Of a stretch of 29,484 bases of DNA, positions 9,861 through 18,550 are shown in pieces. Source of the DNA: Fragilariopsis cylindrus CCMP1102. Lineage: Eukaryota; Bacillariophyta; Bacillariophyceae; Bacillariales; Bacillariaceae. A model generated the notes under the pieces. It worked only from the letters and a program-made list of their open reading frames with translations, ran no database searches and was not told where the DNA came from. Both the position numbers and the translations under genes were made by a program. The DNA is taken from positions 1-29,484 of the forward strand of contig FMBT01000646.1 of NCBI GenBank assembly GCA_900095095.1, read 5' to 3'. How positions within the stretch are numbered: the stretch's first letter is position 1; the number at the start of each line of letters is the position of its first letter.

Positions 9861-12167
9861 ATGGCTGTCACCGACAATAAACCTGCTGACACCACCAGTA
9901 CAACTGGTGGCGCCGGTAATGCCCTCTCTGCCAAAGAGAAGGAAGCGAAGGCTGCTGCTGCAGCTGCAAAGAACACAGCAAACCAAAAGAAGAAAAATCA
10001 TCCATCGAATGCCTCAAACAAGAAGAAACAACAAGTTGCGAAATCCAAGTTTGAAGGTTTAGCCTCCGGTACCAATCCTATGAAAGGAACTGTCATTGCA
10101 TTAGCTAATGGCAATCTACTGGGACAATATCGAACATACCAGAACACGTTGGCAGGATCGGCAGCTGCCGACAAAGCCTATGGACTTGATTCAGTTATCC
10201 TTGATTTGGTTGCTAAAATCGAATCTGATTTTGTTACATCAAAACCAGATCCTTTGCAACATTCAAACGTCGTTACCATCTACAAAAAAGATGCTTTGGG
10301 TGCAGATACTACTACACCAACTGGAGAGAAAAGACTAGTCTGTTTCGATCCTATCCTCAAGGAAAGTACGGATTCAAACTACTTCATCGATGTAAAGATA
10401 CAAAAGGCCAACTGGAATAACTATGACAGGTTCTCCAAAGCATACTATCGTACAGCGATTGGGAATGTAGAGGATGTTATCATCACCTACTGTCGCGCCG
10501 ACAAGAGAATGGCTCTTGTGGAAACTGAAAAAGATTTAATAGGATTCTTACAAATCCTCCGTTCAGTATGTGCACAAACCAATGGCATTGTTAAAGTCGA
10601 TCAAGAATTCCAAAACCTCCACACCTTACATGCTGCAATTGCTTTCAAGCAGGCAGCTAATGTAGATGACTCCACATTCTCAAAACAAGTACAAGATCGA
10701 TACAAATCAGCTATATTCACATGTGGAAAGTTCGCATTCGGACAAGCTTCATTTGACAAGGTACTACAATCAACTCTTCCGGCACCCGTCACTCTCGATG
10801 CTTATCTCAAGCTTACACCGGAAGATCAAGCACCATATGATAAACTTGTTGAAGAGCGAATTGTCGCTCGACTGATTGTGAAGAATTCATTAAATAAGAA
10901 TCTTAAAGCTCATTTAATGACCACTTACTCTACTGCTAAAGGCGATTGTTACCCCAATACAATCAATGACGCGCTAGCGTTGCTATCAACCTTTGCTGGA
11001 CCAGCAAAGAATGCACCTACTGAAGATGCTGTCGTGTCATATCACGAAGCATCATCCGTACCGGATCCAGTGTCATCTATTCAAGAGGAGGCTGAAGAAA
11101 ACTTATCTGATCCAGAACAAGAACTAACAATTGAAGAACTGCCACCGGATGTCATCAGTCCAGTTGAATTCAATGCATCAGTTATGGCGACAGTCATTGC
11201 TGAAGCCACCAAAGAGGCTGATAACGATCGTTTCTTTGGAGCAAGCTTTGCACAACTACAAGATGTCGATGACATCTATGATGACAATGAGCCAGATTTT
11301 GTAACCTGCGCCCATATCGCTGAACGTCCAGGAGATTCAACTGATTTTGACAGTAACTCTGACATTGACCATGCAGGAGACCGACATGGTGATTCAAGTG
11401 ACTGGGACACTGATGAATGGAATCGTGAACTTGATGAAAACAGAAATCGTCCTAAGACTGGAAAATCCCCCATCACCATCAACAAGGCGCATGGCTTTGA
11501 AACAGTTGTCTACCTCACAGCACAACGTGTTAAGAATACAGGAACAGTTCGAATCAAGCACTATGGTATCGACGAGCCAGATCTCATCAGCTATGAATAC
11601 GTTAGTCCTACCCCTGAACACATCATTGACTACTCTGATGTTATCCGTGAGAAATTGAAACTCTCAGGCATTCGTGATACTGAAACACTGGCTGAACTCT
11701 TTGAAGACTGCAGTATTGCAGAAGCCGCTAGAAGACTAGGTCAGCAACTTAGAGATGTCAATCAGACTTCTCTACATGGTGATACAGTCCGCTACCTCAA
11801 AGAGGAAACAGAGAGACACTATGATCATATCAGGTTCTACTCTGCTAGATATGATCGAATGATCACTGAAATTGGTCCAGATGATGAACGCGAGCTCTTT
11901 CCTGCAGCTCATGTGTTGTTGCACCACACAGTGGTGGCTGTATCAATCAATCAACGACGTCGCAAACCCAATCGGTGGATCAATAAAGTGACCCGAAAAT
12001 TGGTCAACTGCGGTGTTAACACAGTTGAGTTGCTTGAGTCCAAACTAAACGATAATACACTAAACCTTGTGCTCCAACGCCATGGGTTACCGAAATTCCA
12101 CATAATGACCATCCATGGATTCAATTTAATCCTAGATACGTCGGATTTTCGTCAGGGCCGTTCTTAA
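9861..12167 (+). CDS. gag: Gag polyprotein of element 1
   Basis: 768 codons; the ATG lies 107 bases after the LTR. The N-terminus is Ala/Lys-rich (KEKEAKAAAAAAKN, NKKKQQVAKSK), followed by FEGLASGTNPMKGTVIALAN, the usual start of a diatom Copia gag core (FEG...L.G.i). Helical capsid-like sequence follows to about residue 380, then an acidic Glu/Asp-rich region (about 390-560). A C-terminal part contains ERHYDHIRFYSARYD and RRRKPNRWINKVTRKLVNCG. No CCHC zinc knuckle is present anywhere in the frame, which is unusual; the basic RRRKPNRW patch near the C-terminus may bind RNA instead (inference). The frame ends TAA at 12165-12167, 11 bases before the pol ATG, which is in the -1 frame. Structural role: particle assembly around the element RNA. 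Confidence 0.88.
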   Translation: MAVTDNKPADTTSTTGGAGNALSAKEKEAKAAAAAAKNTANQKKKNHPSNASNKKKQQVAKSKFEGLASGTNPMKGTVIALANGNLLGQYRTYQNTLAGSAAADKAYGLDSVILDLVAKIESDFVTSKPDPLQHSNVVTIYKKDALGADTTTPTGEKRLVCFDPILKESTDSNYFIDVKIQKANWNNYDRFSKAYYRTAIGNVEDVIITYCRADKRMALVETEKDLIGFLQILRSVCAQTNGIVKVDQEFQNLHTLHAAIAFKQAANVDDSTFSKQVQDRYKSAIFTCGKFAFGQASFDKVLQSTLPAPVTLDAYLKLTPEDQAPYDKLVEERIVARLIVKNSLNKNLKAHLMTTYSTAKGDCYPNTINDALALLSTFAGPAKNAPTEDAVVSYHEASSVPDPVSSIQEEAEENLSDPEQELTIEELPPDVISPVEFNASVMATVIAEATKEADNDRFFGASFAQLQDVDDIYDDNEPDFVTCAHIAERPGDSTDFDSNSDIDHAGDRHGDSSDWDTDEWNRELDENRNRPKTGKSPITINKAHGFETVVYLTAQRVKNTGTVRIKHYGIDEPDLISYEYVSPTPEHIIDYSDVIREKLKLSGIRDTETLAELFEDCSIAEAARRLGQQLRDVNQTSLHGDTVRYLKEETERHYDHIRFYSARYDRMITEIGPDDERELFPAAHVLLHHTVVAVSINQRRRKPNRWINKVTRKLVNCGVNTVELLESKLNDNTLNLVLQRHGLPKFHIMTIHGFNLILDTSDFRQGRS

Positions 12168-12178
12168 AGGAAGACCGA

Positions 12179-15100
12179 ATGCCCTATCATCCGTATGATA
12201 CTGGATGGATTAAAGCAATCTATTCATCCATCTGTTTAGGATGGTTTCTACTCTCCACCGGATTACTACCCAGGTATACATGCTACTCGCTATACAATAA
12301 TGTTTGGATCACATATTGCAAAATCATTGCATATATGTGTGAAGCAATTGGCGACGCTATCATAACAGCTGGTGAAACAATCATGGAGATCGATTCCATT
12401 ATATTCAATAAAATTAACTACATCAACCCGATCTACAATGTGCTTCAACGATTTGAGCACACGCTTTCTAGACTTAATATTTTCACTCATCCAATCATTG
12501 GGATGCGTCCAAAATCCATCTCAAGAAAGCACAACTCCAAGAACAACAAGACCTCCTCCGGAAGCCACCTACATGTCTTCTTTGCGCGCAAACGCAGCCA
12601 TAAGAGGCACTCTGTTATCTCAGGGCCAAACCCACATTTGGCGAATGATAACAGCCGAACCAAGGATCGAACCCATGCTGGCACCCAGTCTCGATCCAAA
12701 ATTCCTCGTATCCCTACACATACGTCCACTTCAGTCATCTATCCTATAGATGACCCATCATGTCAAGATCTCACCTGGTATGATGCCATCTCTCCTTACT
12801 GGACTGGTGGTATGATTTGGGACGGTGCCTATGTCCTTAATCACCAAGTTGTCTCTGTTACAACTGATCCTATCTTTGTTTCTGATTTACTTCCGGCATT
12901 TGAATTGTCTGCTACAATTCAAACACCGAAAGCAAGGAGTGGGGGTAAGCATGTCGGCCCACGGACCACCATTGCTATTGATAGCGGATCTACTATTCAC
13001 ATCTTCAAAGATGCCTTCCTCCTGGCTGACATCCAAGCTGATGAGAACAGTTCTATTTCCGTACGGACTACAGATTCGAAGTTCCAGATCAAGGATATTG
13101 GACGTCTGTGTGATGACCTTGACACTCTGCCTCTCCCATCGGACGGTTACTATTTCTATCCTAATGGAGTAGCAAACTTGCTATCACTAGCCATGCTAAC
13201 TGATACCAAGCGAGTGGTTATGGACAGCGCCATTGACAATGCAATATATGTATTCAATGATGACGGTTCATATATCAGATTTGGTAAGACATCCAATGGG
13301 ATGTACTGTATTGATATCACCACCGATGACGACCACCATATCGTCATGGCACATCAAACTGTAAAAGGGGAGAGTGCACACTTTTCTGCAATCGATTGTA
13401 GAAGAGCTGCAAAAGTCAGGGATCTCCAAGAAGCACTAGCATGCCCTAGTGACTTTGATCTGGCTAATGCAATTGAACATAATGTTATTGGTAACAGCCC
13501 TTTCACAAGGAGGGATGTACGTATTGCCAAACAAATATTTGGACCTGACGTCCCAGCAATGAAAGGAAAGACTGTCAAGAACAAGAGCATTATGCCAAGA
13601 GAGGATGACGTAACAGACATCCCATCTTTCATCATGAAAGAATACTCCAATATCCACTTAGCAATTGACATCATGCATATCAACGGAATCAAATTTCTTA
13701 TATCACACTCCAAGCACATTGGGCTGATACAAACATACTGTGTTAGAAAGAACAATCGAGATGCCATACTGGCATGCATTCTGAAGATAGTACAAACATA
13801 CAAAAGTAGGAGTGTGTTTAAGGTTGTAACAATTGAAGCGGATGGTGCATTCGAATGTATCAAACATGAACTACAAGACAAGCCATACAACATCACTCTA
13901 TCAACATGTGATGCTGACAGGCATGTTGAGACTGTTGAAAGACAAATTAGATTCCTTAAAGAAAGAATCAGAGCAGTAAGAATGATGATGCCATACAAGA
14001 AACTTCCCAAGCGATTCACAGTTGAAATGGTCCTCCGAGTTACAATGCTAATCAACTCACTACCCAAACAGAATGGCATCCATTCCATATTATCTCCACG
14101 AGAAATAGTAACAGGAAAGAAATTCAGATGCCCTACTGTCAAGGTAGGACAATATGTCCAAGGACATACCGGAGGAACTAATAGTACTGATGAAGAAAGA
14201 TCTATCGATGCCCTGTACATCGGTCGTGCCGACAATGGCAGTGGTCATGTGGTGTTCAAGCTGAGCACCAAGCAACCCGTTTCTGTCAACAGGGTTACAA
14301 TCATTCCAACTACTGAAGCCCTGATCAATACTGTCAATGAGATTGGAGAACAAGAAAGACAACCAGAAGGAATTGAATTTGCTGACATCAATGGAAGAGT
14401 TACATTAGACGACTTTGCTGCTAATGTGATCAATGATGATGACAGTAATGCCTCTGATATTGATTTCAAAATGGATGAAGAATATCGAGAGGAGCTTCAA
14501 AAAGAACTGAAGCTGGAAACAAAAGATAAGACTGTTATCGAATCAGATCCGGATTCAAAACAGTTTGGTGGCGACAGTGATGTCCCTGACTCACAAATCG
14601 ACTTCTTCCAGAATCCGATACAGCAACACAACAGGGACACTCTTAATGAAAATGAAGAGGAACCTATTATCCTTGAAAGTCGCACCCGATCTGGCATGAA
14701 TCTAGCTAACTCAATGTCAAAGCAGGAGTGTGGGAAGGATAAGAAGAAGAAGAAGAAGAGAAGAATCATCGTTGAAGATAGTACTAACTTAATTGAAGAT
14801 GATCTTGACGACGATGATATGATGGAATCCAACATAGCATCAGAAGATGACATTATTACTAATGGTACATCTGAAGAAGAAGTAGAAGAAGAAGAACCAT
14901 CCGCTCCACGTGAGCTTGATTCGAACCTGGGTTCATACTGGAACCTAGCACATTCAAAGCAAGCATACGTCCTTAACACCATTGCCTCATATAGTCATGT
15001 AGAGGCATCGAAATCAACTCCACAGTATGGTTTCAATAGGGGGTTAAAGGAATTCGGCGCAATGGGATATGAAGCAACCATGAAGGAACTTGATGACAAC

Positions 15101-16738
15101 CTCCTAGGAATGGGAGCAGTGAAGATGTTATTACCATCGGAAGCAAGCCGTTCGATACGATTCGAAGCCCTAAACTATCTTATGTTCCTAAAAAGAAAAA
15201 GATGTGGAAAGGTTAAAGCAAGAGGATGCGCGGATGGGAGACCCCAGCGTGAATACATATCAAAAGATGAATCCAGCTCACCAACTGTATCTATATACGC
15301 TCTAATGACATCCTGTCTAATGGATGCTATTGAAGGCAGGAAGGTTGCTACATGTGATATACCAGGCGCTTTCCTACAGGCTGATTACCCAGCTGATAAG
15401 GACTGTTACCTCAAGTTCGAAGGAGCAATGGTGACAATGATATGTGCCATTGATCCTAAATACAAGCGTAATATAGTGGAGAGGAATGGAAAAGAATATG
15501 TATATGCGAAACTGACCAAGGCTGTGTATGGTACACTCCTTGGAGCTATCCTATTCTACAAGAAGCTCAGTAAACAATTGATTGAATGGGGATATGAACC
15601 AAACTGCTATGATAGATGTACCTTCAACAAAATGATCGAAGGGAACCAATGCACTATCCAATTTCATGTGGACGATTTGAAAATATCGCACATGAAGCAA
15701 TCTGTAATAGACGCAGTACTTGATGATGTAAACAAAGAATTTGGTACCATCAAGAAGCCATTATCAGCTACCACTGGTGACATACATGACTACCTCGGTC
15801 TAACCATTGACTATAGTGAAAAGAACAAGGTTAAGTTCACTATGTATGACTATCTAGAAGACATACTGGCCGAAATGCCAAGCGATATGAATGGAACCGC
15901 TCCCACACCAGCTAGTGATAATCTGTTTGATGTGGATGAGGAGTCAGAACTATTGAATGAAAAAGAAGCAGATTTCTTCCACCGATCGACAGCTCGGTTG
16001 TTGTTTGCTGCTAAGAGGGCAAGACCAGATCTCCAAGTGGCTGTTGCTTACCTCTGTACGCGAGTCAAAGCCCCTACACGCTCTGACTATCGAAAGTTGA
16101 CCAGAGTGATGAAATATCTGAGGTTAACAATATCCATTCCTCTCGTGTTGGGATGGGATGGAAGTGGAAAACTATTGTGGTCAGTAGACGCATCATTTGC
16201 TATACACAAAGACATGAGAAGTCATACTGGTGCTGTGTTAACATGGGGCCAGGGCGCACTGATGTCGATGTCCTTAAAGCAAAAGATCAACACGAAGAGC
16301 TCCACTGAAGCAGAATTGGTTGGAGTTGATGACGCTATGAATTTTATTGAATGGATTCAATTATTCGTTGGGGAGCAACTCAAGTCAATTAATCCTGATT
16401 CAATCCTCAACAAGATTGGTTCAGACGTTGTCATTCAACAGGACAACACGAGCACAATACAACTCGAGAACAATGGACAAGCGTCTAGTACCAAGAGAAC
16501 TAGACACATCAATATCCGATACTTCTATGTGACAAGCAAGATCAAAGAAGGAAGCATTCGTGTGATATATCATCCCACAAAGGAGATGGTATCGGATTAT
16601 TTGACTAAGCCATTGCAGGGGAGCTTGTTTAGAACTCATCGTAACTCCCTCATGGGCCACGATGAGGATTCGATAGCACAATGTAATAAAGAGTACAATG
16701 ATGCTAAGGCAGCTGCTGCCAAGGACCTTTCTAATTGA
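12179..16738 (+). CDS. pol: Pol polyprotein of element 1 (protease, integrase, reverse transcriptase, RNase H)
   Basis: 1519 codons, uninterrupted. The N-terminus (residues 1-75) is hydrophobic (SICLGWFLLSTGLLPRY, VWITYCKIIAYMCEA), which is odd for a Pol. Protease: IAIDSGSTIHIF with the catalytic Asp at residue 268. Integrase: a module with CPSDFDLANAIEHNVIGNSP and MKGKT in place of a clear HHCC finger, then a core with D497 (LAIDIMHING), D555 (EADGAFE) and E587 (HVETVERQIRFLKER). A Lys run, about 853-861 (KDKKKKKKRR), next to acidic stretches may be a nuclear localisation signal. Reverse transcriptase: CDIPGAFLQADYP with D1060, and FHVDDL with D1165/D1166 (His in place of the usual Tyr of YVDD). 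RNase H: D1337 (WSVDASF), SSTEAELVGVDDA, D1422 (QQDNTST), RHINIRYFYV, DYLTKPLQG. The pol frame is already open from 12056, overlapping gag by 112 bases, so frameshifting is an alternative to reinitiation. Confidence 0.95.
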   Translation: MPYHPYDTGWIKAIYSSICLGWFLLSTGLLPRYTCYSLYNNVWITYCKIIAYMCEAIGDAIITAGETIMEIDSIIFNKINYINPIYNVLQRFEHTLSRLNIFTHPIIGMRPKSISRKHNSKNNKTSSGSHLHVFFARKRSHKRHSVISGPNPHLANDNSRTKDRTHAGTQSRSKIPRIPTHTSTSVIYPIDDPSCQDLTWYDAISPYWTGGMIWDGAYVLNHQVVSVTTDPIFVSDLLPAFELSATIQTPKARSGGKHVGPRTTIAIDSGSTIHIFKDAFLLADIQADENSSISVRTTDSKFQIKDIGRLCDDLDTLPLPSDGYYFYPNGVANLLSLAMLTDTKRVVMDSAIDNAIYVFNDDGSYIRFGKTSNGMYCIDITTDDDHHIVMAHQTVKGESAHFSAIDCRRAAKVRDLQEALACPSDFDLANAIEHNVIGNSPFTRRDVRIAKQIFGPDVPAMKGKTVKNKSIMPREDDVTDIPSFIMKEYSNIHLAIDIMHINGIKFLISHSKHIGLIQTYCVRKNNRDAILACILKIVQTYKSRSVFKVVTIEADGAFECIKHELQDKPYNITLSTCDADRHVETVERQIRFLKERIRAVRMMMPYKKLPKRFTVEMVLRVTMLINSLPKQNGIHSILSPREIVTGKKFRCPTVKVGQYVQGHTGGTNSTDEERSIDALYIGRADNGSGHVVFKLSTKQPVSVNRVTIIPTTEALINTVNEIGEQERQPEGIEFADINGRVTLDDFAANVINDDDSNASDIDFKMDEEYREELQKELKLETKDKTVIESDPDSKQFGGDSDVPDSQIDFFQNPIQQHNRDTLNENEEEPIILESRTRSGMNLANSMSKQECGKDKKKKKKRRIIVEDSTNLIEDDLDDDDMMESNIASEDDIITNGTSEEEVEEEEPSAPRELDSNLGSYWNLAHSKQAYVLNTIASYSHVEASKSTPQYGFNRGLKEFGAMGYEATMKELDDNLLGMGAVKMLLPSEASRSIRFEALNYLMFLKRKRCGKVKARGCADGRPQREYISKDESSSPTVSIYALMTSCLMDAIEGRKVATCDIPGAFLQADYPADKDCYLKFEGAMVTMICAIDPKYKRNIVERNGKEYVYAKLTKAVYGTLLGAILFYKKLSKQLIEWGYEPNCYDRCTFNKMIEGNQCTIQFHVDDLKISHMKQSVIDAVLDDVNKEFGTIKKPLSATTGDIHDYLGLTIDYSEKNKVKFTMYDYLEDILAEMPSDMNGTAPTPASDNLFDVDEESELLNEKEADFFHRSTARLLFAAKRARPDLQVAVAYLCTRVKAPTRSDYRKLTRVMKYLRLTISIPLVLGWDGSGKLLWSVDASFAIHKDMRSHTGAVLTWGQGALMSMSLKQKINTKSSTEAELVGVDDAMNFIEWIQLFVGEQLKSINPDSILNKIGSDVVIQQDNTSTIQLENNGQASSTKRTRHINIRYFYVTSKIKEGSIRVIYHPTKEMVSDYLTKPLQGSLFRTHRNSLMGHDEDSIAQCNKEYNDAKAAAAKDLSN

Positions 16739-16792
16739 ATGGAAGGGACATGTTGATTACATTCGAATCGATGCTAATACATCAATTCAAAT

Positions 16793-16801
16793 GTAGGAGT
16801 G
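16793..16801 (+). promoter_or_regulatory. Polypurine tract of element 1
   Basis: GTAGGAGTG directly precedes the 3' LTR, the expected place for the plus-strand primer. It is short and holds two T residues. Confidence 0.6.
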
Positions 16802-17192
16802 TGTTGGGGATTCAATTATTTATGGGTCCCGTGAGGTTTTCACAACAGTCATTTTAAGTCATGTCATGTACGTCGTGACACTTGTGCATGTTGTTTCCTC
16901 ACAATAAATATATATATGCTGCGCATTATCGTGTGGTTGATAATTGAAGAGAAAAGATGTGTCGTATTTACATTGCGTTAATGTAATGTAAGCACCTCCA
17001 TCGGCACCTCGGATGTCAATCAATGTTGGTCATTATTTATTATAGAACTTATGCAATAGGTAAATAATAACAACAAGTTAATAAGCTAGCCATACATAGT
17101 ATTCAAACCTATATATCATCCTAGTATCTTCAAGCATTACGTAATAAGCAACATACCAATATCCACGGCGTTGCGATTACTGTATTTCAACA
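16802..17192 (+). repeat. 3' LTR of element 1 (391 bp)
   Basis: Identical to the 5' LTR at a constant offset of 7439; TGTTG...CAACA ends. Confidence 0.95.
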
Positions 17193-17197
17193 GTTTG
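17193..17197. repeat. Target-site duplication of element 1, right copy
   Basis: GTTTG, matching 9358-9362. Confidence 0.93.
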
Positions 17198-18224
17198 TGA
17201 ATCTACAGTACAGTGAATGATATTATGATTTTTTCTTGGATGAGATGATATTGTTGTTACTACTGTAGTTTGGAGTAGTACAGTAGGTTGACTAAAAACT
17301 TAGATTAATCAAGTAAGTATGCAGCCAGCAGCTTAAAAAAAAATTGTGACAGAAATAGAATAGACAACCCAAATCTAATGTATACTTAGTGGCATGGTAG
17401 AAGAAATAGCTGGCAAGCTGCCACCATGTGTGATGACGGAAGCATGATGTTATGCAATGCCAAGCCATCATCAATAGTAGTTGGAGGGAGCAAATGTGTG
17501 AAGTAATAATCAGTATTGGAATGGTCTTAACATTAGTACAAGCAAGTGGTGTACCAAGCACTTTAGTAGCTAGGCAGGCTAGGTCACAAAACAACTTCTA
17601 CCTTTGGTAAACAGAAAATTTATCTTCACTACTACTACAGCAACATATTATGTTACGGACATTATTTCTTAGGGGTAAAAGTACAGCATGAAATTGGTTC
17701 TTTTTGAAGAAAGGTGGTATTCTTTTTATTACCCTACAGTGATCACCAGGCTGGCCAAGATGGGTATAAGTAAACACAATATGTATCTCCACAATACTAC
17801 TACTAACTACAGGCAAAATTTATTTTAAATAACGTGAAAAATGTCCTGTGGTACTTGCTACCTGTACCACTCCAGTTTCTGGCATTCTAACCCATCCTAG
17901 AATGTATAAAATCCCAATCAGATGGTATAGTCTGAGCTTGATATGCATAGGGTGGATACCTGGACCAGACTTTGGGGCACACTGGAAGGTGGTAAAGGGT
18001 GTGATGCAGCCTAGGACATGGGAAAATGGCCCATTGGGGGGGGGGGGGGGGTATGTAACCTAGTACACACTCAAAAAGATGAATTGTCCCAAAGTAAGTA
18101 CATGGGGTTGACCATATACACCAAAGGGAATATAAACTTGGCGAGCTATGGGCAGGACTATGCTGATGTGGGTGCTAAAGGGGAAAACCCTGTTTTGGGG
18201 CCTAAATGACCCTTTTGGGAGCTT
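17198..18224. other. Gene-poor block between the two retrotransposons
   Basis: This block was contiguous with 24888 onward before element 2 inserted. No gene is recognised. A minus-strand frame at 17598-17816 contains THLGQPGDHCRVIKRIPPFF and FHAVLLPLRNNV, which look more like decayed protein than chance, but I cannot name a family. A 16-base G run lies at 18036-18051. Confidence 0.5.
18036..18051 (+). repeat. G16 homopolymer
   Basis: Sixteen consecutive G residues. The exact length is likely unreliable in any assembly. Confidence 0.9.
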
Positions 18225-18229
18225 AGTAC
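18225..18229. repeat. Target-site duplication of element 2, left copy
   Basis: AGTAC, repeated at 24883-24887 directly beyond the other LTR. Confidence 0.9.
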
Positions 18230-18550
18230 TATTAGAAGTAAATACGAATACATACAGTAGTTTGTTAACTAGTTAGTATTAGAGTTACAATGATGTTAGA
18301 GATTAAAGTGAGCGCAGTATGTTGTTACATCCTGTGATCTTATCTCATGTGTTTGTGTTTCTTGTGTTCAAAGCTATCTTCATCTATTATTGAGTGATGT
18401 GGCGATACGATAGGTCTTGTATTGGATCTTACAGCCAAGCAAGCCAAGTGTGAATCATATCCCATAACTGTTATTTAACTGCACCTCGGTTGTATCACAG
18501 TTGTTGGATAGTTAATCGAAGTGGTCGACTATCGCGCTAATAATTCAACA
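18230..18550 (-). repeat. 3' LTR of element 2 (321 bp)
   Basis: On the minus strand it starts TGTTGAATTATTAGCG and ends CTTCTAATA, giving TG...TA rather than TG...CA ends. It matches 24562-24882 except at 18350 (t) versus 24682 (a). The stop codon of pol lies 22 bases inside it. Confidence 0.92.

Larger units (their letters stand above)
9363..17192 (+). mobile_element. Complete Ty1/copia LTR retrotransposon (element 1), 7830 bp
   Basis: The element is flanked by identical LTRs and a perfect 5-bp target duplication. It encodes gag (9861-12167) and pol (12179-16738) with the Copia order protease, integrase, reverse transcriptase, RNase H. Both frames are uninterrupted. Identical LTRs mean a recent insertion, so the copy may be active. 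The domain order and an RNase H end (DYLTKPLQG, matching the usual D.xTKPL) place it in Copia. It resembles the diatom CoDi elements, and the exact clade is not assignable by eye. Confidence 0.95.

Noticed and set aside
13354..14235. 293-codon minus-strand frame inside element 1
   Set aside because: Lies antisense to the integrase core, whose motifs are clear on the plus strand; an antisense shadow of a biased codon pattern.
18036..18051. G16 run as a functional quadruplex
   Set aside because: An uninterrupted homopolymer of uncertain length in decayed DNA; nothing links it to a gene.
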